From Mariprofundus aestuarium (lineage in GTDB: Bacteria; Pseudomonadota; Zetaproteobacteria; Mariprofundales; Mariprofundaceae): a stretch of 64,000 nucleotides of DNA. The stretch is taken from the NCBI RefSeq assembly GCF_002795805.1, contig NZ_CP018799.1:1605001-1669000 (forward strand), given 5' to 3'. The position numbers and the translations under genes are program-made. This document shows, piece after piece, positions 29,756 to 39,510 of this stretch (positions within the stretch are counted from its first letter, which is position 1; each line of letters opens with the position of its first letter). Under the pieces are notes generated by a model. That model was not told the DNA's origin. It saw nothing but the letters and a program-made list of their open reading frames with translations, and did no database searches.

Positions 29756-29782
29756 ACGTGGGAGCTTCGGCTCCCACGTTTG
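29756..29782 (+). terminator. UUCG-loop terminator after gap
   Basis: ACGTGGGAGC and GCTCCCACGT form a perfect ten-base stem closed by a TTCG tetraloop, with a short T-stretch after. It lies nine bases after the gap stop. Confidence 0.85.
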
Positions 29783-29830
29783 TCATTGCCCGTTTGTTTT
29801 TTACCTATGTAACAGCAAGCTGGCAGCGAC

Positions 29831-29846
29831 AAACGTTATTACGTTT
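29831..29846. repeat. Inverted repeat upstream of pgk
   Basis: AAACGT-TATT-ACGTTT, six-base arms, in the 143 bases between the gap terminator and pgk. It could be an operator for the pgk-pyk promoter. Confidence 0.3.
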
Positions 29847-29922
29847 TGATCAACCTGATGCCGCACAACTGACTTGTTCAATGTTCAGCCCGTGCCACAT
29901 CTACTAAAGAAGGAGAAAGAGA

Positions 29923-31101
29923 ATGTCCGTAATCAAAATGACCGACCTCGATCTGGCTGGAAAACGCGTCCTCATCCGCGAAGACCTGAATGTGCCTATT
30001 AAAGATGGCAAGGTAACCTCTGATGCCCGTATTCGTGCGTCCATGCCAACTATCACCCATGCTGCAAATGCTGGCGCCAAGGTAATGCTGATGTCTCATG
30101 TAGGGCGTCCAACCGAAGGTGAGTTCAGTGAAGAGAACTCACTGCAGCCAGTTGCTGACCACCTCTCCTCCCTGCTGGGTAAACCAGTACGTTTAATCCG
30201 TGATTACCTTGATGGTGGCTTTGATGTAGCCGATGGCGAAGTTGTGTTGCTGGAAAACGTGCGTTTTAACGCAGGCGAAGGCAAGAACAATGAAGAGCTT
30301 TCCAAAAAGTATGCAGCTCTGTGCGACATCTATGTGATGGATGCCTTCGGTACTGCGCACCGTGCTCAGGCCTCAACCCACGGTGCCGGCGTTTACGCTC
30401 CTGTTGCCTGTGCTGGACCACTGCTGGCTGGTGAGTTGGAAGCACTCGGTAAAGCCCTGGATAATCCTGCACGCCCAATGGTTGCCATCGTTGGTGGTTC
30501 CAAGGTTTCCACCAAGCTGACCGTACTTGAATCACTGGCCACAAAAGTGGATCAGCTGGTTGTAGGTGGCGGCATCGCCAATACCTTCATTGCTGCTGCA
30601 GGCTACCCTGTAGGCAAGTCCCTTTATGAACCCGATCTGATTGATACCTGCAAGCGTCTCACTGCCGATGCAGTTGCCAATGGTGGCAGTATTCCTGTAC
30701 CAACGGATATCGTTTGTGCCAAAGAGTTCTCCCCTACTGCTGCTGCAACGCTGAAAGCAGCTGATGAGTGCCTTGATGACGATATGATTTTTGATATCGG
30801 TCCAGATTCCGCAGCAGCACTTGCTGATATCATCATGAATGCCGGCACCATCGTATGGAATGGCCCGGTTGGCGTATTTGAATTCGACCAGTTCGGCGAG
30901 GGCACCAAAGCGATCTCGCTTGCCATTGCTGAGTCTAAAGCATTCTCGATCGCTGGTGGCGGCGACACGCTGGCTGCAGTTGATAAATACAACATTGCAG
31001 ACAAAGTTTCTTATATCTCTACCGGTGGTGGTGCTTTCCTTGAGTTCCTTGAAGGCAAAGAGCTGCCTGCCGTTACAATGCTTCAGGAGCGTGCAGCTTA
31101 A
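29923..31101 (+). CDS. pgk: Phosphoglycerate kinase
   Basis: Transfers phosphate between ATP and 3-phosphoglycerate. The 392-residue length is typical. The N-terminal domain has [16 protein letters not shown] and [11 protein letters not shown], the hinge has [13 protein letters not shown], and the nucleotide domain has [19 protein letters not shown] and [23 protein letters not shown] precedes the ATG. The stop codon is immediately followed by the GTG start of pyk with no intervening base, so the two genes are translationally linked. Confidence 0.97.
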   Translation: MSVIKMTDLDLAGKRVLIREDLNVPIKDGKVTSDARIRASMPTITHAANAGAKVMLMSHVGRPTEGEFSEENSLQPVADHLSSLLGKPVRLIRDYLDGGFDVADGEVVLLENVRFNAGEGKNNEELSKKYAALCDIYVMDAFGTAHRAQASTHGAGVYAPVACAGPLLAGELEALGKALDNPARPMVAIVGGSKVSTKLTVLESLATKVDQLVVGGGIANTFIAAAGYPVGKSLYEPDLIDTCKRLTADAVANGGSIPVPTDIVCAKEFSPTAAATLKAADECLDDDMIFDIGPDSAAALADIIMNAGTIVWNGPVGVFEFDQFGEGTKAISLAIAESKAFSIAGGGDTLAAVDKYNIADKVSYISTGGGAFLEFLEGKELPAVTMLQERAA

Positions 31102-32556
31102 GTGACCGAATTTCGTAGAACCAAAATTGTAGCAACACTCGGTCCAGCCTCCGAATCTCCGGAGGTTCTGGACCAGCTTATCAAGGCTGGCGTAAATGTT
31201 GTGCGCCTTAATTTCTCGCATGGCTCCGCTGATGATCACAGGATGCGTGCTGAAAGCGTACGTACTGCGGCAAAAAACAACGGCGTCTGTGTTGGCATTC
31301 TGGCTGATATGCAGGGGCCGAAGATCCGAGTCGGTAAATTCAAGAGTGGTAAGACATTCCTCACTCCCGGTCAGAAATTCATCATCGATGGCGCTCTAGG
31401 ACTGGATGATGGCGACGATGAGCGCGTAGGACTCACCTACAAAGAGCTTGTCGGTGATGTTGTGCCCGGTGCACGCCTGCTGCTCAATGACGGCCTGATT
31501 GTCATGGATGTAGACGATATTATAGGTCAGGAAATACACTGTACCGTCGTCGTTGGTGGCGTACTTTCCAACAATAAAGGCATTAACCGTGCTGGTGGTG
31601 GCCTCTCTGCAGCGGCCCTGACCGACAAGGATAAGGAAGATATCAAAACAGCCTGCTCGATTGGCGTAGACTACATTGCAATCTCCTTCCCGCGTGACGG
31701 TGCTGATATGGAGTATGCCCGTTCACTGGTTCGCGCTGAAGGAAGCAGTGCAGGTCTGGTTGCCAAGGTCGAGCGTGCGGAAGCCGTGGAAAACCTTGAA
31801 AGCATCCTCGAAGCATCCGATGTTGTCATGGTTGCCCGTGGTGACCTTGGTGTTGAGATCGGTGATGCTTCCGTACCTCCAGTGCAGAAGCGTATCCTGC
31901 GTGAAGCGCCGAAGCACAATACCCCGGTTATCGTGGCGACACAGATGATGGAATCAATGTGTGAAAACCCGATTCCGACGCGTGCAGAAGTAAATGATGT
32001 AGCCAATGCGGTACTGGATGGCACAGATGCAATCATGCTCTCCGGTGAAACGGCTGCCGGCAAATACCCGGTAGAGGCAGTGCTGGCAATGCACCGCACC
32101 TGCATGGAGACTGAAAAGCAGAAGGTTCTGCCTTCTTCGGCAACCCGCGATCCACGCTTCCCACCTCACTCTATTGATGAGTGCATGGCGCGTCAGGCGA
32201 TGGAGACATCACACATGATGCCTATCACTGCAATTGCCTCATTCACTCAAAGTGGTAATACGGTTCTTTATATGTCACGTCATCTGACCAAGGTGCCGAT
32301 CTATGCACTCACCCCACTGGCCAGCACTGCAGGACGGGTAACGCTGTTCAGAAATGTGATTCCAAAGCCGGTAAGTGACGACTACGGTGAGAAAGATGCA
32401 CCGCAGGCAACCCGCGATATCATGTCTATGATGCTGCATGACGAACTGGTTGAAAGCGATGACTTGGTTATTGTTACCCTTGGTACCCCTATGGGCAAAG
32501 CCGGCGGTACAAATACAATGAAGATTGTCCGCGTTGGAGAAGTCTTCAACGATTGA
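31102..32556 (+). CDS. pyk: Pyruvate kinase
   Basis: Makes pyruvate and ATP from phosphoenolpyruvate. The 484-residue product has KIVATLGPASESPEVL, NVVRLNFSHG, MVARGDLGVEIG, VATQMMESM and SGETAAGKYPVEAV, all canonical. It begins with GTG directly after the pgk stop (TAAGTG). It is the one clearly glycolytic-direction enzyme of the block and would drain triose phosphates to biosynthesis. The C-terminal regulatory domain is complete. Confidence 0.97.
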   Translation: MTEFRRTKIVATLGPASESPEVLDQLIKAGVNVVRLNFSHGSADDHRMRAESVRTAAKNNGVCVGILADMQGPKIRVGKFKSGKTFLTPGQKFIIDGALGLDDGDDERVGLTYKELVGDVVPGARLLLNDGLIVMDVDDIIGQEIHCTVVVGGVLSNNKGINRAGGGLSAAALTDKDKEDIKTACSIGVDYIAISFPRDGADMEYARSLVRAEGSSAGLVAKVERAEAVENLESILEASDVVMVARGDLGVEIGDASVPPVQKRILREAPKHNTPVIVATQMMESMCENPIPTRAEVNDVANAVLDGTDAIMLSGETAAGKYPVEAVLAMHRTCMETEKQKVLPSSATRDPRFPPHSIDECMARQAMETSHMMPITAIASFTQSGNTVLYMSRHLTKVPIYALTPLASTAGRVTLFRNVIPKPVSDDYGEKDAPQATRDIMSMMLHDELVESDDLVIVTLGTPMGKAGGTNTMKIVRVGEVFND

Positions 32557-32645
32557 AGTTGATTGATTAAACGACTCGTGAGGGTCAAGATTTAGCGTAA
32601 CAAATTTATTGGGCTACTGCCCTTTGAAAACATAAGGAGGAAGAA

Positions 32646-33683
32646 ATGGCACTCATTTCATTGCGACAACTACTGGATCATGCAGCTGAAAACAGCTACG
32701 GCATGCCGGCATTTAATGTAAATAACATGGAGCAGGTTCATGCAATCATGCAGGCTGCTGATGAAACCGATTCTCCGGTCATCATGCAGGGCTCTGCTGG
32801 TGCACGCGGTTACGCTGGCGAAGCATTCCTGCGTCACCTGATCTCAGCTGCAGTTGAGCAGTATCCACACATCCCTGTAGTGATGCATCAGGATCACGGT
32901 TCTGAGCCTGCAGTATGTCTGCGCTCTATCCAGTCAGGCTTCTCATCAGTGATGATGGATGGTTCTCTGATGGCTGATGCCAAGACTCCTTCGACTTACG
33001 AGTACAATGTAGCAGTAACCAAGGCTGTTGTAGACATGGCTCACGCCGGTGGCGTATCTGTTGAAGGCGAGCTCGGTTGCCTGGGTTCTCTGGAAACCGG
33101 CATGATGGGTGAAGAAGACGGCCACGGCGCTGAAGGCAAGCTGGATATTGAACAGCTTCTGACAGGTGTTGATGAAGCTGCTGACTTCGTAGAAAAGACT
33201 GGCTGTGATGCACTTGCTATCGCAATCGGCACTTCTCACGGCGCTTACAAGTTCACCAAGCCACCTACAGGCGCGGTTCTGCGTATCGACCGCATTCAGG
33301 AAATCCACGCCAAGCTGCCTAACACGCACCTGGTAATGCATGGTTCCTCTTCAGTTCCTCAGGACTGGTTGGCTACCATCAACCAGTACGGTGGTGATAT
33401 GGGCGAAACTTATGGTGTTCCAGTTGAAGAAATCGTTGAAGGCATCAAGTCCGGCGTTCGTAAAGTGAACATCGATACTGACCTTCGCATGGCTTCTACC
33501 GGTGCTGTTCGCAAGTTCCTGGTTGAAAACCCATCGAACTTCGACCCACGTAAGTTCCTGAAGGCTTCTACAGCTGCAATGCAGGATATCTGCAAAGCAC
33601 GTTTCGAAGCATTCGGTTCTGCTGGCAACGCTTCCAAGATCAAACCACGTTCTCTTGAGAGCATGATCAGCTACTACAGCTAA
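32646..33683 (+). CDS. fba: Class II fructose-bisphosphate aldolase (Calvin-cycle subtype)
   Basis: Zinc-dependent aldolase that condenses triose phosphates to fructose-1,6-bisphosphate (and with erythrose-4-phosphate to sedoheptulose bisphosphate). The 345-residue product has VVMHQDHGS with a zinc His, [30 protein letters not shown] and [13 protein letters not shown]. The length and internal sequence match the CbbA-like subtype. AAGGAGGAAGAA lies before the ATG. A T-run terminator follows, ending the block that starts at glpX. Confidence 0.96.
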   Translation: MALISLRQLLDHAAENSYGMPAFNVNNMEQVHAIMQAADETDSPVIMQGSAGARGYAGEAFLRHLISAAVEQYPHIPVVMHQDHGSEPAVCLRSIQSGFSSVMMDGSLMADAKTPSTYEYNVAVTKAVVDMAHAGGVSVEGELGCLGSLETGMMGEEDGHGAEGKLDIEQLLTGVDEAADFVEKTGCDALAIAIGTSHGAYKFTKPPTGAVLRIDRIQEIHAKLPNTHLVMHGSSSVPQDWLATINQYGGDMGETYGVPVEEIVEGIKSGVRKVNIDTDLRMASTGAVRKFLVENPSNFDPRKFLKASTAAMQDICKARFEAFGSAGNASKIKPRSLESMISYYS

Positions 33684-33702
33684 GAAGATTCATCTTCGCG
33701 AG

Positions 33703-33735
33703 AAAAGGCGGGCCACAAGGCTCGCCTTTTTTTGT
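33703..33735 (+). terminator. Terminator after fba
   Basis: AAAAGGCG and CGCCTTTT with an inner GCC/GGC pair, followed by a T-run. It is the end of the carbon block. Confidence 0.85.
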
Positions 33736-33922
33736 TTCTCCCTAGCCATCGCTTTAACTGAAAGCGGTCACTCATTATTGATGATAAATCAGAAGCACTC
33801 CGAACCGGAAAGCACCTTGATTCCACCTTTAGTCCGCACTGGATATCTCAGCCCTCCTAGAATATTGGTTGTTTTCCCCCTATAGTATTAAAACACATCT
33901 ATTGGAAGGAGGCTCTCTATTC

Positions 33923-34843
33923 ATGGAAGACATAGCACAATCCAGCCCTCCTGAACTGCAGGATTCCGAAACGATTTTACTTAAAAAGCCAGAAGAACGT
34001 TTAAGGCTGCTCGTCATCATCATGGGCTTCGTGGCCATGGCGGTAGCCTGTTTTTCGATTTTCATTCTCTACGAAACAGCAATTGAAGAGGAGCGATTAA
34101 GACTCGTTGACACCGCCCAGAGTCAGGCCCGACTGATAGAGTCAGTAGCCCGGTTTGACAGACAGCACTACCCATCAAACTCATTTGCAACTGCTTTTGA
34201 AGCAACGCTAAGCCAGGTCAGGGAGGCGCATGAACAGTTCCAGGGGTTCGGTAAAACAGGTGAATTCACACTGGCAAAAAGGGATGAAGACCAGATCGTA
34301 TTCCTGTTGAATCATCGCCATTTCGACCTGAACGACCCTAAACCTGTCCACTTCCGAGCAACCGAGGCGGAGCCCATGCGCCGAGCTTTACGAGGTGAGT
34401 CAGGAACAGTCATCGGAGAGGATTACCGAGGAAAAATGGTACTGGCCGCCTACGAACCTGTATCTGAACTCAATCTCGGAATAGTGGCTAAAATAGACCT
34501 GAAAGAGATTCAAAGGCCTTTTATCCAGGCCGGAGCATGGGCTATTATTGCCACTCTACTCCTTGTCGCCATCGGATCCTGGTTGTTTCAACGCGTAACG
34601 GAACCAGTGGTTCGACAACTTGAAACACGTAATCGTGAACTCAATGATGCACTCTCTACAATCAAAACTATCACCGGCATCGTTCCGCTTTGTGCATGGT
34701 GCAGCAAAAAAATAAAGGATGAGAGTGGCGATTGGGTCAAGCTTACGACCTATTTTGATGGCCATACAGATGCCAAGCTCTCACATGGCATGTGTCCGGA
34801 GTGTGCGGAAAAACTCAAAGGTAGCATTTCTGAGAAACAGTAG
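33923..34843 (+). CDS. Membrane sensor with C-terminal four-cysteine module (orphan output)
   Basis: A 306-residue protein with TM1 (about 29-52), a periplasmic Cache-like domain (about 53-203; core EFTLAKRDEDQIVFLLNHRH and GTVIGEDYRGKMVLAAYEPV), TM2 (about 207-228), a short helix (QLETRNRELNDALSTIK) and a terminal Cys module: PLCAWCSKKI, then KLSHGMCPECAEKL. The module is common after PAS or receiver domains in other proteins, but here no kinase, GGDEF or methyl-accepting domain follows. The ATG at 33923 has GGAGG 11 bases upstream. A second protein at 49076 ends with the same module. The ligand and partner are unknown. Confidence 0.82.
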   Translation: MEDIAQSSPPELQDSETILLKKPEERLRLLVIIMGFVAMAVACFSIFILYETAIEEERLRLVDTAQSQARLIESVARFDRQHYPSNSFATAFEATLSQVREAHEQFQGFGKTGEFTLAKRDEDQIVFLLNHRHFDLNDPKPVHFRATEAEPMRRALRGESGTVIGEDYRGKMVLAAYEPVSELNLGIVAKIDLKEIQRPFIQAGAWAIIATLLLVAIGSWLFQRVTEPVVRQLETRNRELNDALSTIKTITGIVPLCAWCSKKIKDESGDWVKLTTYFDGHTDAKLSHGMCPECAEKLKGSISEKQ

Positions 34844-34922
34844 ATTGCAGAGTGTTTACCCACCAACGTCTACCAGCTGAATGAGTCCAACTGAATAGCC
34901 AGGAGAAAACAGGATCAGTCAC

Positions 34923-35375
34923 CTAGGATACATCGGCAAGCAGCCCGGATGCCTTGCGCAATTGCAGACTCAACATCTCTGCTATCCCCTTCAGGAACGA
35001 TATGCCTACAGCCGGATACTGAACCAGAATCTCATCAAATTTTTCTCGGGAAATGATTAGCAGGGTGCATGGTGTATTAGCAACAACAGTGGCCGAGCGA
35101 GGAAACGTATCAAGAAGCGCCATTTCACCAATACTGCGGCCCCGGGATAGCGTGGATACAGCAACCAACTTTCCGCTTTCTGCTCTTTTAATGACATCCA
35201 GCTTGCCAGAGACAACAAAACACATGTAATCGCTTTTCTCACCCTCTGAAAACAGTCGCGCTTTTTCCTCAAGCTTGAGAATATTCATATGTGCCGCAAT
35301 AACATTAAGCTGTGAGCCCGCTATTTTATCGAACAGCGGAATGGCCTGCATCATATCCATTATTTCATGAATCAT
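34923..35375 (-). CDS. Stand-alone cyclic-nucleotide-binding protein
   Basis: A 150-residue single-domain protein of the Crp cNMP-binding fold. The phosphate-binding cassette GRSIGEMALLDTFPRSATVVA is intact, including the Glu and Arg that contact cAMP or cGMP. No helix-turn-helix follows, and a short helix (MLSLQLRKASGLLA) ends the protein, so it is not a transcription factor. The ATG at 35375 follows GGTAAAGAG; a longer frame to 35420 is not supported. It may sense the cAMP expected from the class III cyclase elsewhere in the window. Confidence 0.85.
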   Translation of the reverse strand: MIHEIMDMMQAIPLFDKIAGSQLNVIAAHMNILKLEEKARLFSEGEKSDYMCFVVSGKLDVIKRAESGKLVAVSTLSRGRSIGEMALLDTFPRSATVVANTPCTLLIISREKFDEILVQYPAVGISFLKGIAEMLSLQLRKASGLLADVS

Positions 35376-35538
35376 CTCTTTACCTTCGCATATGGAGCCA
35401 TGTTCACCGGGCACCCTCAATATTCATACCCTGAGTTAGGGGTTAAAAATCATATCTCCACCATAATAAGGAATAACACATGAAAAATGATCTGTATCAC
35501 GTTATGGAGTTATGCCGGCTCTTCTAGTTGATAGATGT

Positions 35539-37476
35539 TTACTCCAAGCCTGACAAACGAAGTTGCGGCATCGGCGCATCCAGTGCATCGGCGATGGTTC
35601 TAAGAAGTTCAATCTCAGGCACGGCAGTTTTTCCATCCGCAAGTACCGTAAAGACACATGCCTTCAGTAATCCCCGCTTGATCTCAGGCGATGCGCGCTC
35701 AGCCTTTCGCAATGCATGATCAAGAACGGAGAGTGTGTCACCGCCAAGCTTCGGCATGGCAGGCATACGCCCCTCTTCGATAAAGATTCGCATTGCAGCC
35801 TCAAACACCTTCTCAGGCAGCAGGTGACTGCCATTACCGATCAGGATGGTTATGATCTCAGCAACATCATCGGCGATCTCCCCTGCTGCATCGAAATGCA
35901 CCTTCATTGGTTTGGATTTCAGGAACGCGGGGTATAGGTGGCGCATCAGCATGCGCTGCATCATGTATTCGAACAGTCCGATTTTCCGGTCAGCCCGGAT
36001 CAATGTGCTGATACAGCTGCGAAAGGCATTGAACTGCTCTACCGAAAGTGATTTCAGGGCGGGCAACAGCATCTCAAGCAGTGGCAAGCGAAGTTCGGGG
36101 CTCAGTTTTGCCACTATGGGCTGAATCTCAAGCATCTCCCGGAACACATTGGCATCGGCCTCCTGCTGCAACCGCCTCAGCTGAACCGTCCTGATTTTAC
36201 TGCAACTATCGAGAAGCAAAGCATACATCGTGGCACGCGCTGTAAACGGGTCATGGGCAAAAGTGGCTAACCGATTCGGCATACGTGCCAATAAACTTTG
36301 TGCCTGCTGCAGTTCATTGCCACCGGGATTACCAATCGAGGCCATCACCGCATCAACACCGGCTGTAAGCCCTGCAGGCACCCCTTCACCACCTGCAAAT
36401 GCACTCACCGCCTCATTCATCACGAACGCACTGCGGCTGGCTGAATCAACAGGTTTAAACTCTCCCTTAAAACCGGGATCCAGCCTGCGGATACGCTCGG
36501 CCAGCGGCGGATGCGTAGCCCACCAATCCCTGTTCTCCCATGATTTTACCGCATTACCGAAAAAGAAGTGGCTGGCCTGCTGGCTAGCGGCATGATCAAT
36601 GCGCGAACCAGCCTTGTACCCTCCGATCACCTTCAGTGCACCGGCAATACCGGTTGGATTGCGGGTGAACTGCACAGCTGCCGCATCAGCAAGAAATTCG
36701 CGCTGTCGGGACACCGCACGTTTGATCATATCTGCAAAAACCGCCCCGATGGTACCCACAAGAAAGATCAGGAAACCGACCACAATCACCGCCGGATGCG
36801 TGCCTCGCCCGCGACCATAATGGCGAGACGAGTTTCTCGCCGTCATCAGCATGATGCCCGCATCGGATATCAACGTTATGCCAAACAGCAATCCCATCAG
36901 ACTCATCTTCAGGCGCGTATCGCCATTAAGAATATGGCTGAATTCATGCGCAATCACCCCCTGCAACTCGTCACGACTGAGCAGTTCAACTGCGCCGTTG
37001 GTAACGGCAATCACGGCATCGGATCTACCAAACCCGGCAGCAAAGGCGTTAATGCCGCTCTGCTGCATCAGATAGACCGGCGGCACAGGCACCCCGGATG
37101 CGATTGCCATCTCCTCAACCACATTCAACAGCCGCCTCAAGAGCGGGTCATCACTATTCGCAGGCAGCCGCTTTGCGCCCAGCATCTCGGCCACCGCCGC
37201 CCCACCACCCTGCCTGAGCTGGTAAGTACGGTAGAGGCTGCCTGACGCCACGATGGCCACAGTAACGGTTATGACCCACAGAAAACGTTCAAAATCCCAA
37301 AACTCGCGGATCAGCCAGCCATTCTGCTGACTAATGAACATCTGGGTAATGAACAACCCCGCCGTCACCGCCACATAGACGGCCAGCACGATCACTGTAA
37401 CGGAACAGATAAACAGCAGCACCAGGCGAGAGGTGTTACGACGGGCCTGCTCCTGCTGTCCAAAAAAATCTCTCAT
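35539..37476 (-). CDS. M48 family membrane metalloprotease (HtpX-like) with C-terminal extension
   Basis: A 645-residue integral membrane zinc protease. The N-terminus has two TMs (about 18-50 and 65-82) and the catalytic HEFSH motif at about 177-181. Two further TMs lie near 200-250, followed by REFLADAAAVQFTRNP with the third zinc ligand. After about residue 340 comes a 300-residue alpha-helical extension not found in plain HtpX, of unknown use. It lies 126 bases downstream of lemA; the LemA-M48 pair is a recurrent arrangement in bacteria. A role in membrane protein quality control is likely. Confidence 0.9.
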   Translation of the reverse strand: MRDFFGQQEQARRNTSRLVLLFICSVTVIVLAVYVAVTAGLFITQMFISQQNGWLIREFWDFERFLWVITVTVAIVASGSLYRTYQLRQGGGAAVAEMLGAKRLPANSDDPLLRRLLNVVEEMAIASGVPVPPVYLMQQSGINAFAAGFGRSDAVIAVTNGAVELLSRDELQGVIAHEFSHILNGDTRLKMSLMGLLFGITLISDAGIMLMTARNSSRHYGRGRGTHPAVIVVGFLIFLVGTIGAVFADMIKRAVSRQREFLADAAAVQFTRNPTGIAGALKVIGGYKAGSRIDHAASQQASHFFFGNAVKSWENRDWWATHPPLAERIRRLDPGFKGEFKPVDSASRSAFVMNEAVSAFAGGEGVPAGLTAGVDAVMASIGNPGGNELQQAQSLLARMPNRLATFAHDPFTARATMYALLLDSCSKIRTVQLRRLQQEADANVFREMLEIQPIVAKLSPELRLPLLEMLLPALKSLSVEQFNAFRSCISTLIRADRKIGLFEYMMQRMLMRHLYPAFLKSKPMKVHFDAAGEIADDVAEIITILIGNGSHLLPEKVFEAAMRIFIEEGRMPAMPKLGGDTLSVLDHALRKAERASPEIKRGLLKACVFTVLADGKTAVPEIELLRTIADALDAPMPQLRLSGLE

Positions 37477-37602
37477 GGGTTGCTCTTTCCTGGATCGGCT
37501 GCAGTCAAAATGAATCCATTCGACGCTGTTTGAACTATTACACTCATTGGGTTAACAGCCATTGATGCAATGGACTTGTATCATGAATAGAAAACCGCGG
37601 CT

Positions 37603-38193
37603 TTAGAAGCTTACCTTCGGAGCCTGTTTCTCTTCCTGCGATTCGATGCGCCAGAGCGCGGCCTCCATGAAGCCAAACATCGGAGCCAGCATCACATCAG
37701 GAAAGGTTTCACGCTGGGTGTTATAGGCCATGACCTCATCGTTATAACTCTGGCGCGCAAAGGAGACCTTGTTTTCTGTCGAGGTCAGCTCTTCGGAGAG
37801 CTGCGCCATGGTCTGGTCCGCTTTCAGGTCGGGGTAATTCTCCATCACCGCGTTGAGATTCAGCATGGCACCACCGAGAGCTGCCTCTGCACCGATCAGT
37901 GACTTCATGGCCGCAGGGTTACCCGGATGGCGTTCTGCCCCTTTAATCGCCGCCAGCGCACTGTTCCGAGCCTCAATCACCTCCTGTAAGGTCTCATGCT
38001 CATGCTTGAGATAGGCCTTGGCTGTTTCCACCAAGTTGGGAATCAGGTCGTAACGTCGTTTAAGCTGCACATCGATCTGTGAGAAGGCATTCTTGAAACG
38101 GTTTTTCAGTTTCACCAGGCGGTTATAGACCATTACGATGTAAACAATCAGAAAAAGAACAACCCCCAGAACCACCAACAGTGTTGTCGCCAT
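37603..38193 (-). CDS. LemA family protein
   Basis: A 196-residue protein with one N-terminal TM (about 4-24) and a coiled alpha-helical domain. The family core is exact: YNRLVKLKNRFKNAFSQIDV, then LKRRYDLIPNLVETAKAYL and EVIEARNSALAA. The start has GAGGAGG upstream, embedded in the end of the MFS gene, which it follows with a two-base gap. It precedes the M48 protease gene. Function is not settled; the LemA/M48 pairing points to a membrane-bound protease complex. Confidence 0.93.
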   Translation of the reverse strand: MATTLLVVLGVVLFLIVYIVMVYNRLVKLKNRFKNAFSQIDVQLKRRYDLIPNLVETAKAYLKHEHETLQEVIEARNSALAAIKGAERHPGNPAAMKSLIGAEAALGGAMLNLNAVMENYPDLKADQTMAQLSEELTSTENKVSFARQSYNDEVMAYNTQRETFPDVMLAPMFGFMEAALWRIESQEEKQAPKVSF

Positions 38194-38195
38194 AA

Positions 38196-39458
38196 TTACA
38201 CCTCCTCTCTCTGAACATTATCCTCTACATAATAGAGGACGATAGCACCAGCTGCAAACAGGAGAACAATCACCAGAATCGAGAAACGGGCACTGCCCGT
38301 CAGATAGCTGGCCACCCCCATTAGCAGTGGTCCAAACACCGTAGCGAATTTACCCAACATATTGAAGAAGCCGAAAAACTCTGCCGACTGCTTTTTAGGA
38401 ATAATACGCGCATACATTGATCGGCTCAAAGCCTGAATGCCGCCCATCACCAACCCGATCGCTGCCGCCAGCCAGTAGAAATCATTCGCATTTTGCATGG
38501 TTGAGCTCCAGATGCAGGCAGCCGCATAGACAGCAATACTGGCGATAATCACCCGCTTGGCACCAAACCTTCCACCCAGCCAGCCAGCCGCAAGGGCTGC
38601 GGGGAAGGCGATAAACTGGGTCATCAGCAGTGCTGAAATCAACACATTGGAGTCAAACCCGAGTGAGAGGCCATAATCGACAGCCATATGCGCCACCGTA
38701 TTAACCCCGTCGATATAGAGGAAGTAGGCAATCAGAAAGAGCCATACCTGTTTCAATGAACGCAGATGATGGATGGTGTCACTAAGTTGATGGAAGCCTG
38801 CCCTGGCTGATGCCAGCCACCCCATACGCCCTGTCTCACCAGCTTCATGGACGTACAGGGCCACCGGAATCGTAAACAGGCCCCACCAGATCGCCACCGA
38901 CAGAAATGACCAGCGTACAGCCTCAGCCTTGTCAGCAAGAAAAAACCAGTCGGGATGCAGTGTCATCACCACATTGATGGCAAATAGGATACCACCACCG
39001 ATATAACCCAGTGCATAACCCAGCGCGGAGACCCGATCCAGATCACTGTGTTCGGCCACATCGACGATCAGGGCATCGTAAAAGACATTGGCGCCTGAAA
39101 ATGCGATTGCCCCGAAGAGGTAGACCAGTACCGCCATGATCCACTGCCCCTCGCTGACCAGGAACAAGGCTGCAGTCATCACCACGGCAAGAGAGGTAAA
39201 GGAGAGCATCATCTGCTTCTTCAATCCGCCCTGATCGGCCATCGCCCCCAGCATCGGTGCCAGCAGCGCGATCACAAGGCCCGCCCCTGCATTAGCTACG
39301 CCAAGCCAGAAGGTGGACTCATTGGCTGTAAGGTCGCTTGCCCAGTACTGCTTGAAAAAAACAGGAAAAAAACCGGCCATGACCGTTGTGGTATAGGCCG
39401 AATTGGCCCAGTCGTAGAGCGCCCATGAGTAAATCGTCTTGCGATTACTTTTGATCAT
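38196..39458 (-). CDS. UMF1-family MFS transporter
   Basis: A 420-residue, 12-TM permease. The N-terminus SWALYDWANSAYTTTVMAGF is the hallmark of the UMF1/Atg22-like MFS family, and GGIQALSRSMYARIIPKKQS is typical of its second half. Substrates in bacteria are mostly undefined; the eukaryotic Atg22 exports amino acids from vacuoles. It is the first gene of a unit with lemA two bases downstream, then M48. Confidence 0.92.
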   Translation of the reverse strand: MIKSNRKTIYSWALYDWANSAYTTTVMAGFFPVFFKQYWASDLTANESTFWLGVANAGAGLVIALLAPMLGAMADQGGLKKQMMLSFTSLAVVMTAALFLVSEGQWIMAVLVYLFGAIAFSGANVFYDALIVDVAEHSDLDRVSALGYALGYIGGGILFAINVVMTLHPDWFFLADKAEAVRWSFLSVAIWWGLFTIPVALYVHEAGETGRMGWLASARAGFHQLSDTIHHLRSLKQVWLFLIAYFLYIDGVNTVAHMAVDYGLSLGFDSNVLISALLMTQFIAFPAALAAGWLGGRFGAKRVIIASIAVYAAACIWSSTMQNANDFYWLAAAIGLVMGGIQALSRSMYARIIPKKQSAEFFGFFNMLGKFATVFGPLLMGVASYLTGSARFSILVIVLLFAAGAIVLYYVEDNVQREEV

Positions 39459-39510
39459 CTGTGTAACTTAAGTGTTAGGCCTGAGTTTGGCGAGGCAATT
39501 TGCCAAGCCT

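Noticed and set aside
30532-31239. 235-residue minus-strand open frame
   Set aside because: Antisense to pgk and the start of pyk, both certain genes. It has no ribosome-binding site or motif.
34660-34843. Possible truncated histidine kinase at the end of the sensor gene
   Set aside because: No H-box, N-box or GGDEF sequence follows in any frame before the next gene, so the Cys module appears to be the natural end.
35480-35527. 15-codon ORF with AAGGAAT upstream
   Set aside because: Too short, ends just before the convergent M48 stop codon, and no downstream gene on its strand that it could regulate.
36568-37245. 225-residue plus-strand open frame
   Set aside because: Antisense to the M48 protease gene, including its HEFSH region.
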